From NCBI RefSeq assembly GCF_003688995.1, contig NZ_PENI01000001.1:639411-703410 (forward strand): a DNA stretch of 64,000 nt, in the 5' to 3' direction. Source of the DNA: Streptomyces shenzhenensis (lineage in GTDB: Bacteria > Actinomycetota > Actinomycetes > Streptomycetales > Streptomycetaceae). The translations under genes and the position numbers were made by a program. The notes beneath the pieces were generated by a model that was not told the DNA's origin, made no database searches, and worked only from the letters and a program-made list of their open reading frames with translations. This document shows, one piece after another, positions 1 to 8,733 of the stretch (the first letter of the stretch is position 1; each line of letters starts with the position of its first letter).

Positions 1-68
1 GGATCCACGTACCCGTCCCGGGGGTGCGCGAAGTACGGCGAGCGGAGCGCAGGAGGCGGGGCGCGTCG

Positions 69-1697
69 TCAGTGCCGCAGGAACGTGCCGAGTGCCACGT
101 CGAAGTGTTCCCGGGCCTCCCGGGCCATCCCCACCGGCGCCGACACCCATACGTCGTACAGCCGCCCGTCCTCCTCCCAGCACAGGTCGTAGGTGTGCCG
201 GGGTCCCTCCACCGCGCTGAAGCCGCTCCAGCTGAACTCCCAGAGCGCGGCGGGTCGTCCGCGGTGCGTGGCCTCGGTGACCCGGCCGTCGCGGTACCCG
301 GGGTTGGTGCGCGGGCCCTCGGCCGCCGCCCGGCGCATCACCCCGAGCGGGCCGCCAGGTCCGGGTGCGGTGACCTTGATGCCGAGCCGGAAGGTCTCCC
401 CCGGCGACAGATAGAAGACGCGCTCGCCCTGCGGCTCGCGGGTGAAGCCCGCGGGCACGGCGAGAGAGAAGCCCGCCGGGTCCCGGGCGGTGCGATAGCC
501 CGAGGGTGCCGGGCGGGTGCCGGAGGCGGGGGCGGTGGACGCGGTGGGCGACGGGACCGTGCTCGCCGGCCCGCCCGGCGCGGGACTCGTCGACGTGCCG
601 GGCGCCCGACTCGCCGACGTGCCCGGTGCCGGGCTCGTCGGTGCGCCGCCGCCGTCCCCGTCGCGGTTGATCAGCAGCGCCGCAGCCGAGATGCCCGCCC
701 CGGCCGTCGCCGCGACCAGCAGCACCGTCACCAGCACGGCCCGCCGGGACGGCCGTGACGACCGCCGGGCGGCCGGCACCGGCCGCGGCACGTCCCGCTG
801 GGTCGGCGTGTACGGTGCGGCCGGCCGTGACACGCCGGCCGGCTGCGGCGTACGGCCGGTGTCCAGGAACGCGCGCAGCATCCGCTCCGCCTCGGCCGCC
901 CCCAGCCGCCGGTCCGGATCCCGTTCCAGCAGGCCCCGGACGACCGGCAGCAGCGGCTCGGCCTGGACGGGCGGCCGGATCTCGGCGGCGACGACGGCGT
1001 GCAGGATGCCGCCGAGCGAGTCGCGCCGGAACGGCGACTCACCGCTGAGCGCCGCGCACAGCAGCGCACCGAGCGACCACAGATCGGACTCGGGCCCGGT
1101 CCGGGTCCCGGACATCCGCTCGGGCGCGGTGTATTCGGGCGAGCCGACGAAGGAGCCGGTCTCGGTGAGCGTGGTGGCGCCCTCGACCTGCGCGATGCCG
1201 AAGTCGGTGAGGACGACCCGGTCGGTACCGGACTCGATCAGGACGTTGGCGGGTTTGATGTCCCGGTGCAGGACACCGGCCTCGTGCGCGGTGCGCAGCG
1301 CGCCGAGCAGGGCGATGCCGATGCGGGCTGCCTCGGCGGCGCCGACCGGTCCGCGCTCCGCGATCCGGTCGGCGAGCGAGCGGCCGTCGATCAGCTCCAT
1401 GACGATGCAGGAGCGTTCGTCGTGCTCCACGACGTCGTGCACGACGATGATGTGCGGATGGTGCAGCTGGGCCACCGCACGGGCCTCCCGCAGGGTGCGG
1501 TCGCGCTGCTGCCGGGCGTCGTCGTCCGGGAGGGAGCCGTCCTGGGTGAGTTCCTTGACCGCCACCCGGCGCCCCAGCAACTGGTCGGCCGCCCGCCACA
1601 CGACGCCCATCCCGCCGCGCCCGAGCCGGGCCTCCAGGCGGTAACGGCCCGCGATCACACGGAAGGCGTCCCCCTCGGTCCCCATGGGGCCCATCAT
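69..1697 (-). CDS. Receptor-like Ser/Thr protein kinase (PASTA-less)
   Basis: This is a membrane Ser/Thr protein kinase of 542 aa. The N-terminal kinase domain (about 15-280) has the glycine loop GRGGMG, the catalytic lysine in VAVKEL (about K48), HRDIKPAN and DFG, so it should be active. A proline/serine-rich linker leads to one membrane span near 320-342 (VLVTVLLVAATAGAG). A Thr/Pro/Ser-rich stalk follows, then an outer domain beginning near DPAGFSLAVPAGF. The start chosen has GGAAGGG upstream; an in-frame ATG four codons later (MGTEGD) is possible. It is the last of four co-oriented paralogues and lies 46 bases after the second. Substrate and signal are unknown. Confidence 0.93.
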   Translation of the reverse strand: MMGPMGTEGDAFRVIAGRYRLEARLGRGGMGVVWRAADQLLGRRVAVKELTQDGSLPDDDARQQRDRTLREARAVAQLHHPHIIVVHDVVEHDERSCIVMELIDGRSLADRIAERGPVGAAEAARIGIALLGALRTAHEAGVLHRDIKPANVLIESGTDRVVLTDFGIAQVEGATTLTETGSFVGSPEYTAPERMSGTRTGPESDLWSLGALLCAALSGESPFRRDSLGGILHAVVAAEIRPPVQAEPLLPVVRGLLERDPDRRLGAAEAERMLRAFLDTGRTPQPAGVSRPAAPYTPTQRDVPRPVPAARRSSRPSRRAVLVTVLLVAATAGAGISAAALLINRDGDGGGAPTSPAPGTSASRAPGTSTSPAPGGPASTVPSPTASTAPASGTRPAPSGYRTARDPAGFSLAVPAGFTREPQGERVFYLSPGETFRLGIKVTAPGPGGPLGVMRRAAAEGPRTNPGYRDGRVTEATHRGRPAALWEFSWSGFSAVEGPRHTYDLCWEEDGRLYDVWVSAPVGMAREAREHFDVALGTFLRH

Positions 1698-1743
1698 GCC
1701 GCACCGGACCCTTCCCTTCCGGGGCGCCGACCGGCCAAGCGTG

Positions 1744-3408
1744 TCAGCCCTCCGGCGGCTGCCAGCTCTGCAGCACCCAGGTGAACTGCCTGCTCGTCGT
1801 CGCCCAGTCCGCTGCGGGCGACGACATGTAGATCGCGTACTCGGCGCCGTTACGGCCGATGTACGTCTCCTCGATGGCGTGGCGCGGCCCTGGGACGTAC
1901 GGCGGGTCCTTCTTCAGCGCGGTCCAGGTGTACTCCCACAGCGCGCCCTGGCGGTCGCGGTAGGTGTTCTCCTTCATCGTCACGCGCTCGTAGTCGACCA
2001 GCCGCTGCAACTGCTGTTCCAGGTCCTGCTGGTGCTGGAACGGGTCGGCGAAGTCCGGTGAGCCGTCGATGGAGACACGGACGAAGTGCAGGCCGCCGTC
2101 GGGCGTGTAGTCGACCTGCTTGAGGTCGCCCTCCATGCCGTACACCTGCCGTTTCCAGTCCTTCGGCAGGGACAGGGTGAAGCCCAGCGGGTCGTTGACG
2201 GTCTGCCAGTCGGCGGGGAGGGTCGCGTCCTCCGTGGGCGTGACGCTGGGGGTGGCGGTGGGAGTGGCGGTGGCCGAGTCCGTGGGGTCGGGGGTGGTCA
2301 CGGTCGCGCCGTCGTTGTGCCGCCCGGTGCCCCACTGCTGCAGTGCCACCGCGGCGGCGCCGCCCGCGAGCGCGGCCACGACGACCACGAGCGCGAGGGT
2401 ACGCAGCCGGCGGCGCGGGGGACGGGCGGGCGGCACGGCCGGCGTCGGCACCGTGGGCCCCGTGAGCGGCGGGGTCGCCGGGTCCGTCCCGTACGGGGCC
2501 CCGGTGGCGGAGCCGTACTCGATGTGCTCCGGCGGGTGGGACGCCACGTTCCGCGTCGGCACGAACGCCTGCGCCGCGCCGGGCCGCCGTCCCTCCGCCG
2601 CCTCGGCGAGCATCTGCTCCGCCGCCGCGGCGTCCGGCCGGTCCTCCGGGTCCTTGCGCAGCAGGGCGGTGATGACGGGGCCGAGCGGACCCGCGTACCG
2701 GGGTTCGGCGGCCTCGTCCTCGACGACCGCCTGCATGGTGCTCAGCGGTGAGGTGCGGCGGAACGGCGACCGGCCCTCCACCGCCGTGTACAGCGTGGCG
2801 CCCAGCGCCCACAGGTCGGAGGCGGGGCCCGGGTCGTGGCCGCGCACCCGTTCCGGGGCGAGATAGTCGACCGAGCCGACGACCTCTCCGGTGCGGGTGA
2901 TGGTGGAGTCGCCCTCGATCTGGGCGATGCCGAAGTCGGTGAGCAGGACCCGGTTGTCCCGCCCGAGCAGCACGTTGCCCGGCTTGACGTCGCGGTGCAG
3001 GACGCCGGCGGCGTGCGCGGCGCGCAGCGCCCGCAGCACCCACAGCCCGATGCGTGCGGCCTCCTGCGGCTCGACCCGGTCCCGCTCCTTGACCGTGTCG
3101 GCCAGCGAGCTGCCCTCGACCAGCTCCATCACGATCCACGGGCGGCCGTCGTGTTCCAGTACGTCGTGCACGGTGACGACGGCGGAGTGGTTGATGCGGG
3201 CCGCCGCACGGGCCTCGGCCCGGGTGCGGGCGAGCAGGACGGCCTGGTCGCTGTCGGACACGTAGAGCGCGGCGGTCAACTCCTTGATGGCGACCGACCG
3301 GTGCAGCACCTCGTCGTGCGCGCGCCACACCCGGCCCATGCCCCCGCTGCCGATGGAGTCGACGAGCCGGTAGCGGCCCGCTATGAGCAGGCCCTGCATC
3401 TGATTCAC
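1744..3408 (-). CDS. Receptor-like Ser/Thr protein kinase
   Basis: This second kinase of the tandem set has 554 aa. It has a complete kinase domain (about 10-270): GSGGMG loop, VAIKEL lysine, HRDVKPGN and DFG. One membrane span near 325-350 (LALVVVVAALAGG) separates it from a Thr/Pro stalk and a C-terminal outer domain that starts DPLGFTLSLPKDW, which matches the outer domains of its neighbours. The frame is open far upstream. I place the start at GTG 3408 (VNQMQGLL) because GGGG lies just before it; the ATG three codons later is an alternative. Genes on both sides point the same way, so co-transcription is likely. Confidence 0.92.
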   Translation of the reverse strand: MNQMQGLLIAGRYRLVDSIGSGGMGRVWRAHDEVLHRSVAIKELTAALYVSDSDQAVLLARTRAEARAAARINHSAVVTVHDVLEHDGRPWIVMELVEGSSLADTVKERDRVEPQEAARIGLWVLRALRAAHAAGVLHRDVKPGNVLLGRDNRVLLTDFGIAQIEGDSTITRTGEVVGSVDYLAPERVRGHDPGPASDLWALGATLYTAVEGRSPFRRTSPLSTMQAVVEDEAAEPRYAGPLGPVITALLRKDPEDRPDAAAAEQMLAEAAEGRRPGAAQAFVPTRNVASHPPEHIEYGSATGAPYGTDPATPPLTGPTVPTPAVPPARPPRRRLRTLALVVVVAALAGGAAAVALQQWGTGRHNDGATVTTPDPTDSATATPTATPSVTPTEDATLPADWQTVNDPLGFTLSLPKDWKRQVYGMEGDLKQVDYTPDGGLHFVRVSIDGSPDFADPFQHQQDLEQQLQRLVDYERVTMKENTYRDRQGALWEYTWTALKKDPPYVPGPRHAIEETYIGRNGAEYAIYMSSPAADWATTSRQFTWVLQSWQPPEG

Positions 3409-3542
3409 GTTGCCCCGCAATGTTCTTGACAGGGTCAGCGTAGGGACCGTCAGTCGCTCATGGAACCGAAGGGGTGCCAAGGAGACCGCACTGTGACGGT
3501 TTTCGCTTCCGCAAGCCGACGGGAACCGAATGCGGCGGGGCG

Positions 3543-6179
3543 TCAGCGGGTGAATCGGTACGTCTGCGACGCCTGCTCGTACAGCCGTGTCACCTCGTCC
3601 CGTTCGGCCTCCGGGCCACGCACCTGCACCACGTGGTAGCGGCCGTCGAGGAGCATTGCGATGTTGCGGACGAACAGATCGCGCCCCTGGTCGTCGGTCC
3701 AGGTGAACTGCCCCTCCGCCATGGTCCGGCCGCCCACCTCGATGGTCCGCAGCCCGGTGGCGGTGGCCCAGCTGGAGTCGCGGTAGGGCTGCAACTCGCT
3801 CTCCCTGTCCCGCTGGTACGCCATGGGATCGCTGCCGTACTTGGCCGCGCCGTCCCGGCCCGGTACGACGATGAGCTGGAAGCCGCCGTGTGTGTAGAGC
3901 ACCTGTCCGAGGCCGTTGCGGGGGGTGCGGTCCCAGCCCTTGGCGACGGCGATCCGGAAACCCTCGGGGTCCTTGCTCAGGGTGAAGCCGTCGGCGACGG
4001 CGGGTCCTTCGGTGGTCTGCGTCTCGGTGGAGGGCGCCGACGAGGACTCCTCGGAGGCGCCCGCCGAGGGCGTGGTGCTCGCCTTGTCCGAGGGCGCGGG
4101 CACCTGGCTCACCTGGCCGGCGGCCCCGGTCCGCTCGCCGCCCGCCGCGTCGGTGCTGTCCGCCTTCGGCAGGAACAGCATCGCGTACGCGATCGCGCCC
4201 GCCATCAGGAGCAGGACCAGCAGGAGCAGGGTGCGGCCCAGGCGGCGCGGGGAGGCGGTCTCCTGCCGGGCCCGCTTGTGCCGCCCGTGCGCGCTGTTCG
4301 CGGGCAGTCCTGCGCGCCGTCTGCGCACCAGTTCGCCGCGGCGCCGCACGATCGGCAGCCGCTTCGGGTCGGTGGGCGGCGCGGCGACCACATGTGTGCC
4401 GGCGTCCGGCTCGGGCGCGGACCGCACCAGGGAGCGCAGCCAGCCACGCAGCTCCTCGAAGTCCGGCCGTTCGGTGGGGTCCTGCCGCAGCAGCGACTCG
4501 ACGACCGGGCGCAGCGGCCCGCACTCCTCAGCGAAGGCGGGCGGCTCCGCGCACACCAGCTGGACCAGTTCGGCCGTCGACTCCTCCGGGTACGGCGCGT
4601 GTCCCTGTACGGCCCTGAAGAGCAGCGCGCCGAGCGCCCACAGGTCGGTCGCGGGACCGATCGGGGCGGCCAGCTGCCAGTTCTCGTGCACCGGCCCGGC
4701 CTGCTCGGGTGCCCAGCGCTCGGTCACCGGTCCCACCACGGTCATCCGCACCTGCCGTGCCCGCTCCGCGGCAAGCGCGGTGGCGGGGCCCCGCCGGGCG
4801 GGGGCGCCGGCGGCCGGCTCACCCCAGCGGGCGGGCGGCAGCGGGGAGTCGGCCGGGGGCAGCGCACCGGCGGGCGGCAGCGGTGCACGACCGCCCGGCG
4901 AGGGCGCGCCGACGGCCGGGAGCGACCGTCCGTCCGCGGCGCCGGCCGGCGGCAGGGCGGGGGCCGGGCCGCCCTCCGCACCGGGAGCGTACGGGGTCGC
5001 GCGGGTGGCGCCGCCCGGCGGGAGCGCCGTCCGCTGCCGGTCCTCGCCCGGGGTGTTCCGGGGGGACGCCCCGTGCCACGGGGTGGCGCGCACGCCGTAG
5101 GGGTCGGCTATCTGACCGGGGGGTGCGCCGCCAGGGCGCTGCTCCGCGCCCTGGCCGTGGGCGTACGGCACCGGGGCGAAGCCGTTGGCCCGGGCGGCGG
5201 CGCCGGGGTCGCCCTCGACGGGCGGCTGGGCGCCGGGCAGCGCGGCCCGCCCGTTCTGCTGTGTCTCCTGCACCCGGGCGGCGGCGCGGGCGCCCGCCCG
5301 GTACGCGGCGATCGCCCCCGCGCGGGCGGCCCGGATGTCCCCGCCGCTCTCCAGCGCGGGGCGGCCCGGCGCGCCCTGGGTCCCGGCCCCGTCCGCCCCG
5401 CCCGTGGCCCGCGCCTGGATCGCGGCACGCCGTGCGGACTCGGGATCCGCACTCCCCGGCGCGCCGCCGACGGCGCCGCCGGACGGGCCGGGTGCCTCGG
5501 GCCCGCCCGGACCGCCGGGCCCGGCGAGCCCCTGCGGACCGGCGCCCTCCGGCTCCTCCGGAGCCGGTACCGGGTCGTAGCCGGACAGTGCCTCCTCGGC
5601 CGCGCCGACCGCGAGGCCGCTCAGCATCACGCGGCCGTCGTCGCAGACGAGGACCGTACGGGCGGTGATGTTGCGGTGCACCCAGCCGTGCGCGTGCAGC
5701 ACCCGCAGCGCCATCAGGACGTCGGAGGCGACCTCGGCGGCCCGGTACGGCGTCAGCGGTTGCTCGGCCAGCAGCGCGGACAACGGGCGCGCCGCCACGC
5801 ACTCGCTGACGATCCACAGCGAGCCGCCCTCGGCGAACACGTCGAAGACCTGGTCGAGCCGCGGGTGGTCGGGGACGCGGGCGGCGGCCTGCGCCGCCTC
5901 GACGGCGCGCCGCACCGCCGGATCCGTGGGCCGCCGCGTCGCCGCCCGGCCCGCCGGGGGCCGCCGGGAGCCGCGGTCACGGGCGGTGAAACCGTCGGGC
6001 AGCCCGTCCGCGTCGAGCACCTCCGCCTCGACGACCTCGGGCAACGGCACCTGCCGGACCAGGACTTCCTGCCCGCTGTAGGTGTCGAAGGCACGGGTCT
6101 CGGTGAGTTCGTACTCGTCGGAGGGCGGCAGCGGCAGCCGGTAGCGGTCGGCCAGCACCCGACCCGCATAGTCGTCCAC
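3543..6179 (-). CDS. Membrane pseudokinase with large Ala/Gly/Pro insertion
   Basis: This 878-aa protein has a kinase fold but lacks the catalytic residues. The N-lobe (about 10-60) has no glycine loop, and the VAVK position reads VLVRQ. The catalytic loop reads HRNITARTVLV instead of HRDxKxxN, and the DFG position reads LSGLAVG. A low-complexity Ala/Gly/Pro region of roughly 270 residues follows, then C-lobe motifs (ATDLWALGALLF, RQDPTERPDF). A membrane span near 645-670 (LLLLVLLLMAGAIAY) and an outer domain (DPEGFRIAVAKGW) match the paralogues. The start is GTG 6179, with GGGGGAGG four bases upstream. It lies between active kinases and may regulate or scaffold them; that role is inference. 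Confidence 0.9.
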   Translation of the reverse strand: MDDYAGRVLADRYRLPLPPSDEYELTETRAFDTYSGQEVLVRQVPLPEVVEAEVLDADGLPDGFTARDRGSRRPPAGRAATRRPTDPAVRRAVEAAQAAARVPDHPRLDQVFDVFAEGGSLWIVSECVAARPLSALLAEQPLTPYRAAEVASDVLMALRVLHAHGWVHRNITARTVLVCDDGRVMLSGLAVGAAEEALSGYDPVPAPEEPEGAGPQGLAGPGGPGGPEAPGPSGGAVGGAPGSADPESARRAAIQARATGGADGAGTQGAPGRPALESGGDIRAARAGAIAAYRAGARAAARVQETQQNGRAALPGAQPPVEGDPGAAARANGFAPVPYAHGQGAEQRPGGAPPGQIADPYGVRATPWHGASPRNTPGEDRQRTALPPGGATRATPYAPGAEGGPAPALPPAGAADGRSLPAVGAPSPGGRAPLPPAGALPPADSPLPPARWGEPAAGAPARRGPATALAAERARQVRMTVVGPVTERWAPEQAGPVHENWQLAAPIGPATDLWALGALLFRAVQGHAPYPEESTAELVQLVCAEPPAFAEECGPLRPVVESLLRQDPTERPDFEELRGWLRSLVRSAPEPDAGTHVVAAPPTDPKRLPIVRRRGELVRRRRAGLPANSAHGRHKRARQETASPRRLGRTLLLLVLLLMAGAIAYAMLFLPKADSTDAAGGERTGAAGQVSQVPAPSDKASTTPSAGASEESSSAPSTETQTTEGPAVADGFTLSKDPEGFRIAVAKGWDRTPRNGLGQVLYTHGGFQLIVVPGRDGAAKYGSDPMAYQRDRESELQPYRDSSWATATGLRTIEVGGRTMAEGQFTWTDDQGRDLFVRNIAMLLDGRYHVVQVRGPEAERDEVTRLYEQASQTYRFTR

Positions 6180-6345
6180 GTTGCCTCCCCCGGCTGCCCT
6201 GTCGGTCAATTCCGTTCGCCTTACGGCCCGTTCGGTATGCGTTCCCGGATGCGTACGGTCCGCAACCACTCACGATACGTGCCGGAGGCAACCCGCATTG
6301 AGGGCTTGACCGGATTGTCACGCCCCAAAACCCGGACCGCTCACC

Positions 6346-8418
6346 TCACGCCTTGGGTTCGAAGGACTCCGTCAGCGTCTTCCAGGTACCCGAGCGCAAC
6401 TCGCCGTCCCACTCGGCGGACTTCGCGGTGTACATCAGCGCGTAACCGACCCGCCCGTCGATGACGAACCCGCGGTCGACGGTCCGGTACTTCGTGCCGC
6501 CCTCGGTGTAGGTGAACTCCCAGTCGGCCGTGTTCCAGCCGCGGTAGTCCACCTTCTCGATCCGGATCCGCTGGTACTGCGAACGCGCCATGGAGCGCTC
6601 CTGGTTCTTCCAGTCCGCCACCGGGTCGTCCTTGGGCGTGCTGGTCCAGGCGACGAGGAGCTTCTGCCCGTCGGGCCCGGTGTACCGGTCCCCCGCGGAG
6701 TCCGAGGACCCGTACTTCCAGCCCTCGGGCAGCCCGATCGAGTACCCCTGGGCCCCCTTGCGGGTCTGCGCCACGGGCACACCGCCGCTGCCACTGGAGT
6801 TCGACTCGCCGGAACCGCCGTCGCCGGAACCGCTCGGCTCGCTCCCCGCCCCGGCGGTGGAGCCCGTCGTGGCATCCGCGGCCGCGTCCTTACCGGAGGA
6901 TGCCGAGGCCTCGCCGTCCGTGCGGGTGCCGCCGCTGTCCTTGTTCTGCTTGGTGCCGGCGCTCGCGCCCGCGCTCGCCACCGGCTTGCCACCGTCGTCC
7001 TTGGCGCCGTTGGAGCCGTTGCCGTCACCGAGGGTGAGGGCCAGCACCGTGCCGACCACCGCGAGCACCAGCACCACCGCGATGATCACCAGCGTCCGCT
7101 TCGGCACCACGTCCGTGAGCGACGCCCGGGGCGCCGGCCGCGACGGCAGATCCGGCGGCGGCACCACGGGCCACCCGGAACTCGGCTTCGCCGCACCCGA
7201 CTTGGTACCCGTCTCCGCTGCCGCCGAGCCCGCCGCAGCCGACGCGGAAGCAGTCCCGGCCGCCCCCGCGGAGCCGGCACCGGCGGCTCCCTTCCCGTTT
7301 CCGCCCGCGCCTGCGGAAGCCGCACCGCCGGAGGCCGGTGCGGACGCGCCCGCACCCGCCGCGGTGCCCTCGGTGCTCCCCGCCGTCCGGCCCGCCGCCC
7401 CGGCCGCGGCCGCCCCCGCGGCCTTGCGCACGGAACGCAGCGCCCCGCGCAGCTTCTCCCCGGCCTCCTCGCCCCGCTTGCCGGCGCCCGCAGCGGCCCG
7501 GTCCGCGGACCCGTCGGGCTGCGACGGAAGCGGCACGACCCGTGTGGCGTCCATCGCCTCCCGCTCGGGCGCGCGGATCACGGCGTCGAGCAGGGCCCGG
7601 GCGCCCGCGTCGTCCAGTCGCTTGGCCGCGTCCTTGGTGAGCAGCCCGTGGATGACGTCCTTGAGGGGGCCCGCGTTCTTGGGCTCCTCCAGGGGCTCGG
7701 TCATCACCGCGGTCAGCGTCGCGATGGCCGACCCCTTGTCGTACGGCGGGACGCCCTCGACCGCCGCGTACAGCAGGCCGCCGAGGGACCAGAGGTCGGC
7801 CGCCGGGCCCGGCTTGTGCCCGCGGGCCCGCTCCGGGGAGATGTAGGAGGGCGCGCCGACGAGCATGCCGGTGGAGGTGATGGACGGGTCGCCCTCGACC
7901 TGGGCGATGCCGAAGTCGGTGAGCACGACCCGGCCGTCCTCGGCGATCAGCACGTTGGACGGCTTCACGTCGCGGTGCAGGATGCCCTCGCGATGTGCCG
8001 AACGCAGCACGTCGAGGATCGCGAGCCCGACCTGCGCCGCGCGCTTCGGCTCCAGCAGGCCGTCCTCACGGATGACCTCGGCGAGGGACTTGCCCTCCAC
8101 CAGCTCCATCACGATCCACGGCCGGTCGTCCTCGTCGACCACGTCGAAGACGGTGACCGCGCTGTTGTTGCGGATCCGTGCGATCGCCTTGGCCTCGCGC
8201 AGGGTTCGCGTGATCAGGCGCCGCTTCTCGTCCTCGTCGATGTTCGACGGGAACCGCAGCTCCTTGACGGCGACGGTCCGGCCGAGTGTCTCGTCCTCGG
8301 CCCGCCACACCGTACCCATGCCACCGCGGCCGAGCACTTCTCCCAGCCGGTACCGCCCGGCGAGGAGACGTCCGCTCTTGTCCTGACGGGATGTCCCCGC
8401 CCGCTCCGCCTCCGACAT
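6346..8418 (-). CDS. Receptor-like Ser/Thr protein kinase
   Basis: This is the first gene of the kinase cluster, 690 aa. The kinase domain (about 20-285) is complete: GRGGMG, VAVKEL, HRDVKPSN and DFG. A long Ala/Gly-rich cytoplasmic linker leads to a membrane span near 465-490 (TLVIIAVVLVLAVVG). A Ser/Gly/Asp-rich stalk and an outer domain (AQGYSIGLPEGW) related to those of the other three follow. The start is ATG 8418 (MSEAERAG) with GAGG six bases upstream; ATG 8430 would add four residues. About 315 bases separate it from the upstream glpD stop, so the cluster promoter probably lies in 8419-8733, where I see no other gene. Confidence 0.92.
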   Translation of the reverse strand: MSEAERAGTSRQDKSGRLLAGRYRLGEVLGRGGMGTVWRAEDETLGRTVAVKELRFPSNIDEDEKRRLITRTLREAKAIARIRNNSAVTVFDVVDEDDRPWIVMELVEGKSLAEVIREDGLLEPKRAAQVGLAILDVLRSAHREGILHRDVKPSNVLIAEDGRVVLTDFGIAQVEGDPSITSTGMLVGAPSYISPERARGHKPGPAADLWSLGGLLYAAVEGVPPYDKGSAIATLTAVMTEPLEEPKNAGPLKDVIHGLLTKDAAKRLDDAGARALLDAVIRAPEREAMDATRVVPLPSQPDGSADRAAAGAGKRGEEAGEKLRGALRSVRKAAGAAAAGAAGRTAGSTEGTAAGAGASAPASGGAASAGAGGNGKGAAGAGSAGAAGTASASAAAGSAAAETGTKSGAAKPSSGWPVVPPPDLPSRPAPRASLTDVVPKRTLVIIAVVLVLAVVGTVLALTLGDGNGSNGAKDDGGKPVASAGASAGTKQNKDSGGTRTDGEASASSGKDAAADATTGSTAGAGSEPSGSGDGGSGESNSSGSGGVPVAQTRKGAQGYSIGLPEGWKYGSSDSAGDRYTGPDGQKLLVAWTSTPKDDPVADWKNQERSMARSQYQRIRIEKVDYRGWNTADWEFTYTEGGTKYRTVDRGFVIDGRVGYALMYTAKSAEWDGELRSGTWKTLTESFEPKA

Positions 8419-8733
8419 GCGTCCCCTCATGCAACCCGCCCTGACAGAGCCTCCATTGTCCCTCACCCGACAAGTGGCCGACGCCCAGGGTGCCCCTCCT
8501 TCTGCCCCGGGTCCCGCACTCCTCCTTCCCCTTCTGCTTTTCGCTTCTCTTCGCTTCCTTTCGCTGCCGCCGTTCCCCCGACCCGCCGCGCGCGTGCGGT
8601 CGCGATGACGGAACCGAGCCGCGAACCCGCCCCGCTCCCGGTCGAGTTCCGCCCTCGCACCTGTTGAAACGGGCGGGCCCCGCACGGAGATCCCGGATTA
8701 CCACACCCGTTCGAGTGAACCGGCCCGGCCGGC

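Noticed and set aside
1..68. Partial gene at the left edge
   Set aside because: The 68 bases show no convincing coding frame; the leading GGATCC may be a clone or contig boundary.
6346..6360. tRNA-like GGTTCGAA
   Set aside because: It lies within the coding end of a kinase and has no cloverleaf around it. No tRNA or rRNA gene was seen in the window.
3474..6464. Long plus-strand open frame opposite the pseudokinase
   Set aside because: Composition is an antisense shadow with no protein motif.
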